A DNA stretch of 64,000 nt. It comes from Myxococcales bacterium (GTDB lineage Bacteria; Myxococcota_A; Polyangia; Polyangiales; Ga0077539). Both the position numbers and the translations under genes were made by a program. Shown piece by piece: positions 25,177 through 32,904 of the stretch. How positions within the stretch are numbered: the stretch's first letter is position 1; every line of letters starts with the position of its first letter. The notes under the pieces are model-generated. The model was not told the origin of the DNA. It was given only the letters and a program-made list of their open reading frames with translations, and made no database searches. Location: assembly GCA_016792845.1 (NCBI GenBank), contig JAEUKH010000038.1:62001-126000 (forward strand), given 5' to 3'.

Positions 25177-25199
25177 ACCTGCGATATAAACCGCGCGCC
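25177..25199. promoter_or_regulatory. Very short divergent start region with TATAAA-like -10 element
   Basis: Only 23 bases separate the GTG starts of the DUF2400 gene (minus) and the phosphoesterase gene (plus). They contain GATATAAAC, an AT-rich island in GC-rich sequence that gives a plausible -10 element on each strand about 5-10 bases before each GTG. This suggests overlapping divergent promoters and leaderless mRNAs. Start codons and transcription starts are inferred. Confidence 0.35.
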
Positions 25200-26489
25200 G
25201 TGCGTAGAACAACCCTCGCCCTCGCCGCCGCGCTGTCACTCCACGGCGGTCGCGCCCTCGCCGACGAGCGGCTCGCCAAAGGCCCTTGGCTGATGGATCT
25301 TCACGCCGACTCCGCCGTGGTGATGGCCGAGCGGGGGAGCCCCGGGCGACTGCACCTTCGCGCCCAGCCCGACGCCGCGCCGGGCGCCGACGCGGGGCCG
25401 CCCCTTGAGATCGACAGCCAAGGCCGCGACGGCATCTATGAGTTCGAGCTCCGCGCGCTGCGCCCCGGCACCCGGTATCGGTACACCGTCTCGGGGCCGG
25501 GCATCACCGCGGCCGAGGGTCAGTTCGCGACGCCGCCGACGACGCCCGCGCCCTTTCGCTTCGCCATCTACGGCGACACCCGCTCGCACGAGTCGGCGCA
25601 CCGCGCGGTGGTCGAGGCCCTGGTGCGCGAGGGGCCCGAGTTCGTGATCCACACCGGCGACCTCATCGAAGATGGCCGTAACCCTTTGCTCTGGCAGCAA
25701 TTTTTCGAGATCGAAGCGCCGCTCCTCGCGCGCACGGCCTTCGTGCCGGTGATCGGCAACCACGAGATCGTGCACCCGCGCACGAGCGGCATCGACAACT
25801 ACCGACGGTACGTCCATGTCTCGCCTGACGGCCCGTCGCCCGAGCTCGACGCGACCTTTCAGTATGGCAACGTGCGCTTCGTCCTCGCGAACAGCTACGA
25901 CGATTGGAGCGGCCCCGCCCGCGACTGGCTGAGCACCCAGCTCGCCACGGCGCGCCGCGAAGATCCCACCGGCTGGCTGATCGTGGTGATGCACTGGGGG
26001 CCTCGCTCGTCGGGGCCGCACGGCGACAACGAGCGCCTGCTCTCATCGGGCGTCGAGGCGATCATGCGGCGCCACCGGGTCGACCTCTGCATCTCGGGTC
26101 ACGACCACCTCTACGAGCGCGGCGACGACGACGGGCTTCGGTACATCGTCTCGGGCGGCGGGGGCGCGCCGCTCTACGAACGCGACGCCCACCGCGCGAT
26201 GACCCGCAGGTTTGTCTCAGAGCACCATTATCTCCGCGCCGAGGTCGACCCTGAGCGCATTCGATTCACCGTACTTCGCCCGGATGGCAGCGAGATCGAG
26301 CGGGTCTCGCTCGGGCGCGACGGCTGGTCAGACCCGCGCCCCGGGGCGCCCGCTCCAGACGCCGGGGCGACGCCGCGGCCGGTGACGCCGCCCGAGGCCC
26401 CTTACGACCCGAAGCCGCTCGTGAAGGTGCTGCCCTTGCTCGCGGCGGTCGCGCTCGGCGCGTGGTGGCTGAAGCGCCAGCAACGGTAG
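25200..26489 (+). CDS. Secreted metallophosphoesterase (purple-acid-phosphatase-like)
   Basis: The product is 429 residues from the GTG at 25200, which yields a clean signal peptide (VRRTTLALAAALSLHGGRALA). An ATG-side longer frame from 25158 is possible. An Fn3-like N-terminal domain (about residues 25-115) precedes the calcineurin-like core with metal ligands in GDTRSHE, GDLIEDG, GNHE, MHWGP and GHDHLYER. A C-terminal hydrophobic helix (VLPLLAAVALGAWWL) followed by KRQQR would anchor the protein in the membrane. It should hydrolyse a phosphoester outside the cytoplasm. It is convergent with the gene ending at 26504. Confidence 0.9.
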   Translation: MRRTTLALAAALSLHGGRALADERLAKGPWLMDLHADSAVVMAERGSPGRLHLRAQPDAAPGADAGPPLEIDSQGRDGIYEFELRALRPGTRYRYTVSGPGITAAEGQFATPPTTPAPFRFAIYGDTRSHESAHRAVVEALVREGPEFVIHTGDLIEDGRNPLLWQQFFEIEAPLLARTAFVPVIGNHEIVHPRTSGIDNYRRYVHVSPDGPSPELDATFQYGNVRFVLANSYDDWSGPARDWLSTQLATARREDPTGWLIVVMHWGPRSSGPHGDNERLLSSGVEAIMRRHRVDLCISGHDHLYERGDDDGLRYIVSGGGGAPLYERDAHRAMTRRFVSEHHYLRAEVDPERIRFTVLRPDGSEIERVSLGRDGWSDPRPGAPAPDAGATPRPVTPPEAPYDPKPLVKVLPLLAAVALGAWWLKRQQR

Positions 26490-26503
26490 CGCGCTCGGTG
26501 CGC

Positions 26504-27547
26504 TCAGTGCGCGCCGGCGAAGGTGTCGAGCTCTTCGAGGAGCGTCTCAGACTGCTCGTAGAACACCATGTTGCCGCCCTCGACGTCGAGGTGATGGATG
26601 CGCGCGAGCCCGCCCTGCCCCTCAAGCCTGAAGGCCGGGGTGCGGGCGTCGGTGGTGCCGCGCACGATCAGCATCGGGATGTTCGAGCGCCGCACGTCGT
26701 CGACGTAGTTCTCGTCGTAGCCCGAGATAAGCGCGACCCCGGCGACGTGGCCGCGGAGGGTGCCGTTGAGCAGGTGCAGCGCCCCGCGCGCGCCGTACTG
26801 AAACGCGAGCACGTAGGTCGCGTTGCTGCGCGGGGTCACATACTCAAGCGCCATCTGGAAGATCGCCCGGCCGGTGTCGTTGGCCCACTCGCCGCCGAGG
26901 CCCGCCGAGGGGCACACCACCATCGCGTCGGGCATGCGCCGCGCGAGCATCCAGCAGGGGAGCTTCTGCGCCCCGCCCGCGCCGTGCATCACGATCACCG
27001 CGCGGTCGGCGCGCTCGCCCTCGACCGGCGCGTTGAACACATACGCGAGCGGCCGTGACGCCGACGAGCCACCCAAAAGCTCACCCATCAAGATCGACGG
27101 CACCGGCCTGAACTCGCCATCGCGGTACATCGCCCGTCGCAGCGTGCGATACGCGTTGCGCGAGCTCCGCGCGTCGTCGCCCGAGATCGCCCCGGTGTCG
27201 GTGAACACGGTGTAGAGCATCCCCGAGAGGTCAGACTCCTCGCCAAGCTTGGCGTACCACGGCGCCGCGCTCCCCTCAGGCAGCCGCACCAGGGTGCCCA
27301 CGCCGGTCGGGTGAGAGCGCATCGTGCGGAGCCCCGCGAGGATGCCGAACAGCGCCGCCGCGAGGCCGAGCGCGATGCGCGCCCGCCGAGGCTCGTTCGA
27401 CAGCCACATCAGGCCGAGGTCGAAGACCACCGCGAAGAGCATCCATGCCCAGCCCCACCCCGTCGCCCCGCCGCGAATCAGCAGTGAGAGCGTGTAAGCG
27501 AGCGGGAGCAAACCAAGAAAACCGAGAATGGAGAGAAAGCCCTTCAT
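26504..27547 (-). CDS. Membrane protein with degenerate alpha/beta-hydrolase domain
   Basis: The 347-residue product has three N-terminal hydrophobic segments (about residues 4-24, 30-48 and 57-72). A soluble domain follows with an alpha/beta-hydrolase layout: VIVMHGAGGAQKL near residue 190 resembles the oxyanion strand, and MLIVRGTTDARTP near 308 matches the strand carrying the acid residue. The expected nucleophile elbow G-x-S-x-G is replaced by AFQYGARGAL near residue 250, with no serine. It is therefore probably not a classical hydrolase and may bind a ligand. No operon partner is evident; it is divergent from the PEP carboxykinase gene. Confidence 0.6.
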   Translation of the reverse strand: MKGFLSILGFLGLLPLAYTLSLLIRGGATGWGWAWMLFAVVFDLGLMWLSNEPRRARIALGLAAALFGILAGLRTMRSHPTGVGTLVRLPEGSAAPWYAKLGEESDLSGMLYTVFTDTGAISGDDARSSRNAYRTLRRAMYRDGEFRPVPSILMGELLGGSSASRPLAYVFNAPVEGERADRAVIVMHGAGGAQKLPCWMLARRMPDAMVVCPSAGLGGEWANDTGRAIFQMALEYVTPRSNATYVLAFQYGARGALHLLNGTLRGHVAGVALISGYDENYVDDVRRSNIPMLIVRGTTDARTPAFRLEGQGGLARIHHLDVEGGNMVFYEQSETLLEELDTFAGAH

Positions 27548-27761
27548 GGCGCCCGTCCGTTTGTTGCACAGCGCTTTTGGGCGCCCCTTCGCGAAGTTCT
27601 GAGCACCCTACCACCCTTTATTCTCGGTGCGTAGCGATCGACGCGGCCACACCGGGAGGTGCGAGCGGCGCTGAGGTGGTGTATGGCTTCGCGCGAGACA
27701 CGGGCGTTGGCGCAATGGTGTCTGACCCGCGCGCGCAACCCCAAAATGGAGAGGTTTTCGC

Positions 27762-29549
27762 ATGAGCGCCACAGAAGTGCCGACCACCGTTGGCAAGATG
27801 ACAGTCACCAATCAGCACTTGCTTGATTGGGTGGCTGAGACCGCGAAGCGCACCCAACCCGACAAGATTGTTTGGTGCGACGGCAGCGACGTTGAGCGCG
27901 AGGTGCTCACGCAGTACGCCGTCGAGACGGGCGTGCTCATCCCCCTGAACCAAGAGAAGCGCCCGGGCTGTTACCTCCACCGTTCGAACCCGAACGACGT
28001 GGCCCGGGTCGAGCACCTGACCTTCATCTGCACGCCCACCAAAGAAGAGGCCGGCCCCACCAACAACTGGATGGCCCCGGCCGACGGGTACGCCAAGCTC
28101 GGCGCGATGTTCGAAGGCTCGATGAAGGGCCGCACGATGTACGTGATCCCGTACAGCATGGGCCCCGTAGGCTCGCCGCTGGCGAAGATCGGCGTCGAGA
28201 TCACCGACTCGGTGTACGTGGTGTTGAACATGCGCATCATGACCCGCATGGGTCAGGCGGCGCTGACCACCTTGGGCGCATCGAATGACTTCAACCGCGG
28301 GCTTCACTCGACCCTCGATGTGAACCCCGATCGACGGTTCATCTGTCACTTCCCGCAAGACAATACGATCTGGAGCGTGGGGTCGGGCTACGGCGGCAAC
28401 GTGCTCTTGGGCAAGAAGTGCCTCGCCCTCCGCATCGGGAGCTACCTCGGCAAGTCTGAGGGTTGGCTCGCCGAGCACATGCTGATCCTCGGTGTGGAGT
28501 CGCCCGAAGGTGAGACGACCTATGTGGCGGCGGCCTTTCCGAGCGCGTGCGGCAAGACCAACTTCGCGATGATGATCCCGCCCAAGCGCTTCGACGGCTG
28601 GAAGGTGTGGACCGTCGGTGACGACATCGCGTGGATGCGGGTGGGGCCCGACGGGCGCCTTTGGGCGATCAACCCCGAGGCGGGGTACTTCGGCGTCGCG
28701 CCCGGCACGAGCATGAAGTCGAACCCGAACGCGATGCTCTCGATCCGCGAGAACACGCTGTTTACGAACGTCGCGCTGACCCCCGACGGCGACGTCTGGT
28801 GGGAGGGCATGGACGGCGACGTGCCCGAAGAGCTCACCGACTGGCAAGGCCGCCCGTGGAAGAAGGGTTCGAGCGAGAAGGCCGCGCACCCGAACGCGCG
28901 CTTCACGGCGCCGATGGCGAACAACCCCGCGCTCTCGAAGGCCGCCAACGACCCGAGCGGGGTGCCCATCTCGGCGATCGTCTTCGGCGGCCGCCGCGCC
29001 ACCACGGTGCCCCTCGTGATGCAGTCTTTCAACTGGACGCACGGGGTCTATCTCGGCGCCACCATGGGCTCAGAGACCACCGCCGCGGCGACCGGCGCGG
29101 TGGGCGTCGTGCGGCGCGACCCGATGGCCATGCTGCCCTTCTGCGGCTACGACATGGGCCAGTATTTCAACCATTGGCTCGCGATGCAGAGCCACATCAA
29201 GAACCCGCCCAAGATCTTTCAGGTGAACTGGTTCCGCCAGGATACCAACGGCAAGTTCTTGTGGCCTGGCTTTGGCGAGAACATGCGCGTGCTCAAGTGG
29301 GTCATCGACCGCGCCCACGGCCGGGTGGGCGCCCAAGAGACGCCCCTCGGTTGGGTGCCCAAGGCGGGCCACCTCGACCTCTCGGGCCTCGACGTCGCGC
29401 ACGAGCGCGTCGACGCCGCGAACGCCATCAACCTCGACGAGTGGCGCCGTGAGTTTGAGCTCCAGCAAGAGCTTTACGACAAGCTCGACGCGACCATGCC
29501 CGAGGCGCTGAAGCTCCAGCGCGCGCTCCTCCAGACCCGCATCGGCTGA
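27762..29549 (+). CDS. pckG: Phosphoenolpyruvate carboxykinase (GTP)
   Basis: The 595-residue protein matches the GTP-dependent PEP carboxykinase family in length and motifs. It contains the P-loop signature FPSACGKTNFAM near residue 260, the substrate region YVIPYSMGPVGSPLAKIGVE, the metal-site stretch WTVGDDIAWM, and INPEAGYFGVAPGT. A GGAGAGG-like ribosome site precedes the ATG at 27762. The enzyme converts oxaloacetate to phosphoenolpyruvate with GTP in gluconeogenesis. Its stop codon lies in a palindrome shared with the convergent gene at 29554. Confidence 0.97.
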   Translation: MSATEVPTTVGKMTVTNQHLLDWVAETAKRTQPDKIVWCDGSDVEREVLTQYAVETGVLIPLNQEKRPGCYLHRSNPNDVARVEHLTFICTPTKEEAGPTNNWMAPADGYAKLGAMFEGSMKGRTMYVIPYSMGPVGSPLAKIGVEITDSVYVVLNMRIMTRMGQAALTTLGASNDFNRGLHSTLDVNPDRRFICHFPQDNTIWSVGSGYGGNVLLGKKCLALRIGSYLGKSEGWLAEHMLILGVESPEGETTYVAAAFPSACGKTNFAMMIPPKRFDGWKVWTVGDDIAWMRVGPDGRLWAINPEAGYFGVAPGTSMKSNPNAMLSIRENTLFTNVALTPDGDVWWEGMDGDVPEELTDWQGRPWKKGSSEKAAHPNARFTAPMANNPALSKAANDPSGVPISAIVFGGRRATTVPLVMQSFNWTHGVYLGATMGSETTAAATGAVGVVRRDPMAMLPFCGYDMGQYFNHWLAMQSHIKNPPKIFQVNWFRQDTNGKFLWPGFGENMRVLKWVIDRAHGRVGAQETPLGWVPKAGHLDLSGLDVAHERVDAANAINLDEWRREFELQQELYDKLDATMPEALKLQRALLQTRIG

Positions 29550-29556
29550 GCGCTCA
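29547..29556. repeat. Palindrome containing both convergent stop codons
   Basis: TGAGCGCTCA is a perfect 10-base palindrome. Its left three bases are the stop of the PEP carboxykinase gene and its right three are the complement of the stop of the convergent gene. It could be part of a transcription end hairpin, but there is no T-tract. Confidence 0.5.
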
Positions 29557-30468
29557 GCGCGCGTTCAGCATCACCCTGAGCGCCTCGACCGGCAGATCAA
29601 GCGCCCGGTCGAGGGCCGCCTCGTGCCCCTCTCGCCGCAGCATCTCAAGCAAGCGCGCCCGCATGACCTCGGTCACCGGCGCCCCGAGCCGTCGCACCAC
29701 GATGCGCGAGAGGGCCATGAGCTCGCCCTCTTCGCGACCCTCTTCGCGACCCTCTTCGCGACCCTCTTCGCGACCCTCTTCGCGGCCCTCTTCGCGGGTC
29801 TGGGCCTGGAGCTGTTCGAGGTACGCATCGACCGCTGCGAGATCGACCATGACAACACCTTCCATCGGTTGAGTGCGAGCGGCGTCGAGTTTCCACCATC
29901 GGAGCGACAGCCGCAACGCGTCGACGCTCCACGCCGGAGCCTGCGCCACCAGCTCTTGGCGCGCCTTCTCGATCACCGCGCGCTTGCCAAGCATCCGCCA
30001 CGCCAAAGTCTCTGCCAGCGCGGGCAATTTCGGAATCGACACCGCCCTCACGAGCCCCGCCCCTGGCTGCACATAGACCCCCTTGGGCCACCCCTTCATG
30101 GGCACCATCCCGAGCCCCTTGAGCAATGAGCCCGGGTGCTCTGCACAGAGCACCCACATCACCAGGCTCGCGGCCGCCCCGAGGCGTCGCTCTCTCGCGC
30201 GCGCCACCAGCACCTTGCGCAAGAGGTCTTCGCCCGTCGCCCCCTGCGGCGCGCTCGAGAAGACCTCGATCAAACAAGGCCCCGCGGCCCAGCGCCCCAG
30301 ACACCCGAGACGGGCCTCGGCCTCGGCCGCACCCGGCCCCGGGTCGAAGCGAAGGTCAACCCGCTGCGCGTCGAGCGGCGCGACCTCGTACTCTGTCACC
30401 ACCGTGCCGAAGGGCGAGAGCAGGAGGTCGAGAAACTCCTTCGACTGCTGATCGCGGAGGTTGTGCAT
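29554..30468 (-). CDS. Rpn/PD-(D/E)xK-like protein with EEGR repeats
   Basis: The 304-residue product starts at the ATG at 30468 (MHNLRDQQSKEFLDLLLSPF), preceded by a GAGAAGG-like ribosome site; a longer frame to 30681 has no support. Residues about 25-70 (VVTEYEV, AQRVDLRF, CLIEVFSS) resemble the fold core of Rpn/YhgA-type nuclease-like proteins, where an Asp and Glu occupy similar strands. The lysine of a canonical E-x-K motif is absent. Near residue 225 an EEGR unit occurs six times, a hallmark of this protein class, followed by a helical C-terminus. A recombination-linked or inactive nuclease role is possible; confidence is moderate. Confidence 0.5.
   Translation of the reverse strand: MHNLRDQQSKEFLDLLLSPFGTVVTEYEVAPLDAQRVDLRFDPGPGAAEAEARLGCLGRWAAGPCLIEVFSSAPQGATGEDLLRKVLVARARERRLGAAASLVMWVLCAEHPGSLLKGLGMVPMKGWPKGVYVQPGAGLVRAVSIPKLPALAETLAWRMLGKRAVIEKARQELVAQAPAWSVDALRLSLRWWKLDAARTQPMEGVVMVDLAAVDAYLEQLQAQTREEGREEGREEGREEGREEGREEGELMALSRIVVRRLGAPVTEVMRARLLEMLRREGHEAALDRALDLPVEALRVMLNAR
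29726..29797. repeat. 12-base tandem repeat, 6 units (EEGR)
   Basis: The plus-strand unit CCCTCTTCGCGA repeats six times with period 12 and one or two changes in the last copies. It encodes the EEGR repeats of the minus-strand protein. As a near-identical 12-base array it can change length without breaking the frame. Confidence 0.95.
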
Positions 30469-30670
30469 GGCGCCGCCTTCTCGGCAGCGGGCGCCCAGCG
30501 GTTGCGTCGCCCGGGGTCGAATTGCGCCCCCCGGGTCGCCCTTCGCCGCGACCGAGGCCCCGGTGAGCCCTCGGGCTGACGCAGCCCGGCCGTGCGCTCG
30601 GCGGCGACGCCCTTTGGGGTCGAAGCGGCGGGCCGAGGCGATTGAATCTCGGGCCGAGTGCGGGTACCAA

Positions 30671-30707
30671 TGAATGGCCATTCAGTGAGACTGAATGGCG
30701 CTTCAGT
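30671..30707 (+). promoter_or_regulatory. Nested palindromic operator upstream of acyl-CoA dehydrogenase
   Basis: Three overlapping inverted repeats lie 32-68 bases before the ATG at 30739. TGAATGGCCATTCA is a perfect 14-base palindrome (30671-30684). Perfect 10-base arms GCCATTCAGT and ACTGAATGGC flank a GAG spacer (30677-30699). ACTGAA and TTCAGT flank a 6-base spacer (30690-30707). The TGAATG/CATTCA half-sites resemble operators of TetR-family fatty-acid-degradation regulators such as Bacillus FadR, so repression relieved by acyl-CoA is a reasonable inference. Confidence 0.6.
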
Positions 30708-30738
30708 CGCTTGGGTGCGACAGACTCACGAGGGTGTC

Positions 30739-31908
30739 ATGGCGGGGCATTACACAGAATCGCACGACTTGTTTCGTAAGACGGTTCGCGACTTTGCAGA
30801 GAAAGAGCTCAAGCCCCACGTCGACCAGTGGGAGGACGATGAGCTCTTTCCGCGTTGGGTGTTCGAGCGCGCGGGCGAGCTGGGCATCCTCGGCGCGCAC
30901 TACCCAGAGAGCGCGGGCGGTTCGGGCGGCGACTACTGGTACTCGATCGCGAAGGCTGAGGAGCTGCCGCGCTGTGGGTGTGCGGGCGTTCCGATGGCGC
31001 TGATGGTGCAGAGCGACATGGCCACGCCGGTGATCGCCGACCTCGGCACGCAGAGCCAGATCGACGAGTTTCTGGCGCCCGCGATGCGGGGCGAGAAGAT
31101 CGCGGCCTTGGGCGTGAGCGAGCCCGGCTGCGGCTCTGACGTCGCCGCGATGCGCACCTGGGCCCGCGAAGACGGCGACGACTACATCATCAACGGCTCG
31201 AAGACCTTTATCACCAACGGCACCCGCGCAGACTTCATCACCCTGATGCTGAAGACCCAGCCAGAGGCCGGTCATGCGGGCATCAGCATCGTGCTCTTCC
31301 CCACTGACACGAAGGGCTTCGCGGTCTCGAAGAAGCTGAAGAAGGTCGGCAACTGGTCGAGCGACACGGCCGAGCTGTTCTTTGAAGATTGTCGCATCCC
31401 GAAGCGGTACCTCCTCGGCGAAGAGGGTCAGGGCTTCCGCTACCTCATGCAAAACTTTCAGAGCGAGCGCCTCATCGGCTCGGCCTCCGCGGTGGCCGGC
31501 TCGAAGCTCGTGCTCGACGAAGGTATCGCCTATGGGCGCGACCGCGTGGCCTTCGGCAAGCCCATCCTCAAGCGTGAGGTGTGGCAGCACAAGATCGTCG
31601 ACCTCGCCACGCGGCTCGAAGCCGCCGAGGCCCTCACCTACCGCGCCGCAGAGCGCTACAACCACGAGCGGTACGTGGCCCACGAAGAGGTCTCCTTCGA
31701 GACCACCCGGCTGATCTCGATGGCCAAAGCCTTTGTGGGCGATGTCATCAGCGAGGTCGCCGACAGCATGCTGCAATTTCACGGCGGCTGGGGCTACATT
31801 GAAGAGTACCGCATCGCCCGCGCATGGCGCGACCAGCGGCTCTTTCGGCTCGGCGGCGGCACCACCGAGACCATGCGGTACTACATCGCCAAGCTGATGG
31901 GGCTCTGA
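30739..31908 (+). CDS. Acyl-CoA dehydrogenase
   Basis: The product is 389 residues from the ATG at 30739 (MAGHYTESHDLFRKTVRDFAEKEL is the landmark region). A start at 30658 would translate through the palindromic operator and is rejected. The family FAD and substrate motifs are present: ALGVSEPGCGSDVAAMRT near residue 125, the block GSKTFITNGTRADF, CRIPKRYLLGEEGQGF near 220 and the C-terminal HGGWGYIEEYRIARAWRD followed by GGGTTETMR. A glutamate in the C-terminal WGYIEEY region is the likely catalytic base. It oxidises an acyl-CoA to the enoyl-CoA, passing electrons to ETF. No other beta-oxidation gene is adjacent. Confidence 0.95.
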   Translation: MAGHYTESHDLFRKTVRDFAEKELKPHVDQWEDDELFPRWVFERAGELGILGAHYPESAGGSGGDYWYSIAKAEELPRCGCAGVPMALMVQSDMATPVIADLGTQSQIDEFLAPAMRGEKIAALGVSEPGCGSDVAAMRTWAREDGDDYIINGSKTFITNGTRADFITLMLKTQPEAGHAGISIVLFPTDTKGFAVSKKLKKVGNWSSDTAELFFEDCRIPKRYLLGEEGQGFRYLMQNFQSERLIGSASAVAGSKLVLDEGIAYGRDRVAFGKPILKREVWQHKIVDLATRLEAAEALTYRAAERYNHERYVAHEEVSFETTRLISMAKAFVGDVISEVADSMLQFHGGWGYIEEYRIARAWRDQRLFRLGGGTTETMRYYIAKLMGL

Positions 31909-31918
31909 GCCGCGACGC

Positions 31919-32833
31919 TCAGCCGCGCGCTTCGAGCCAGGGGCGCAACGACGCGAGCACCGGGTCGATGCGCGCCGCCTCGACGCCGCCGCGCTGCAAC
32001 ATCTCACGCACCCCTGTCTCGCCTTGAATCAGCCCTTCGCTCACGGCGATCAAGGCGGCTGACACCGCGCACGTGTCGACCGGGTGGGCCAACACGATCA
32101 CGTCATTGCCAAACAGCGTACGCCAGTACCCCTCGACCCCACGGCGCGACGGGTCTGGAATCAAAAAGAACGGCACCCACGTCTCGCGCACCGCGGCCAT
32201 CACCTCGGGGGTCGCGATGTCACCCTCGATCGCGTAACCGAGCGCCTTCTCGACCACCTCGGCGGGCAAGGCCGGGTACGCGGTCTCATCGCCGGTCATG
32301 AGAAGGTACCCCTTCTTCTGTCGCTTCTCCCAACAGTCGAGGGCGGTGTGCCGCGCGGCGAACCACAGCGCCGTCTCGTACGACTCGCCCCCCTCAAGCT
32401 TGCCCGAGTATGAGCTCCCGCGCACCACGGCCAGGAGCGAGGTGAGCGTCAACCAGCGATCCATCAGCTCGGCGGTCGATTCAAACTGCCCGACCTGCAA
32501 CGGCGTCTTGTCGTACTTGGCGTCGCAAAACGCAGTGAAGAGGATCTGCGGGTCAGGCACCCCGCACGCCGACAAGAGCTTCATAAACTGCGGCAGCTCA
32601 CGCCGCGCGAGGCGCTCGGGGATCTCACCCATCGACCCGCTCACATCGAGCGAGAAACAAATCGCGAGCGAGTTCGGGTGATCGGGGCTGTCGCGACACT
32701 CGCGCTTCTTCACCCCGTACGGGTTCATCGAAGGGTGAACATCGGTTTGCTTGAAGACCTCTTGCCGCGGTTGCTCAGCCCGCGCTTGGGTCATCGCCTG
32801 ATGCGCCTCGTAACTATATCCGCCGTATCCCAT
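31919..32833 (-). CDS. von Willebrand factor A domain protein
   Basis: The 304-residue protein has a glycine/tyrosine-rich start (MGYGGYSYEAHQAM) and a vWA domain from about residue 55. The metal-ion-dependent adhesion site DVSGSMGE is near residue 63, a threonine-containing strand (LLMTGDETAYP) supplies further ligands, and hydrophobic strands alternate with helices. There is no signal peptide or membrane segment, so it should be cytoplasmic. It follows the ABC ATPase gene on the same strand by 72 bases, but vWA proteins are not standard parts of BMP-type importers. Its partner is unknown. Confidence 0.85.
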   Translation of the reverse strand: MGYGGYSYEAHQAMTQARAEQPRQEVFKQTDVHPSMNPYGVKKRECRDSPDHPNSLAICFSLDVSGSMGEIPERLARRELPQFMKLLSACGVPDPQILFTAFCDAKYDKTPLQVGQFESTAELMDRWLTLTSLLAVVRGSSYSGKLEGGESYETALWFAARHTALDCWEKRQKKGYLLMTGDETAYPALPAEVVEKALGYAIEGDIATPEVMAAVRETWVPFFLIPDPSRRGVEGYWRTLFGNDVIVLAHPVDTCAVSAALIAVSEGLIQGETGVREMLQRGGVEAARIDPVLASLRPWLEARG

Positions 32834-32904
32834 GACTGGCCCTTTCGGTGAGCGCCGTGCCCCCGCACAACGTCACCAGACCATGCCTTGATTCTGCGTT
32901 GTTG

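Noticed and set aside
27618..29042. Minus-strand open frame of 474 codons opposite pckG
   Set aside because: Antisense to a complete PEP carboxykinase; His/Arg-rich composition and no motifs.
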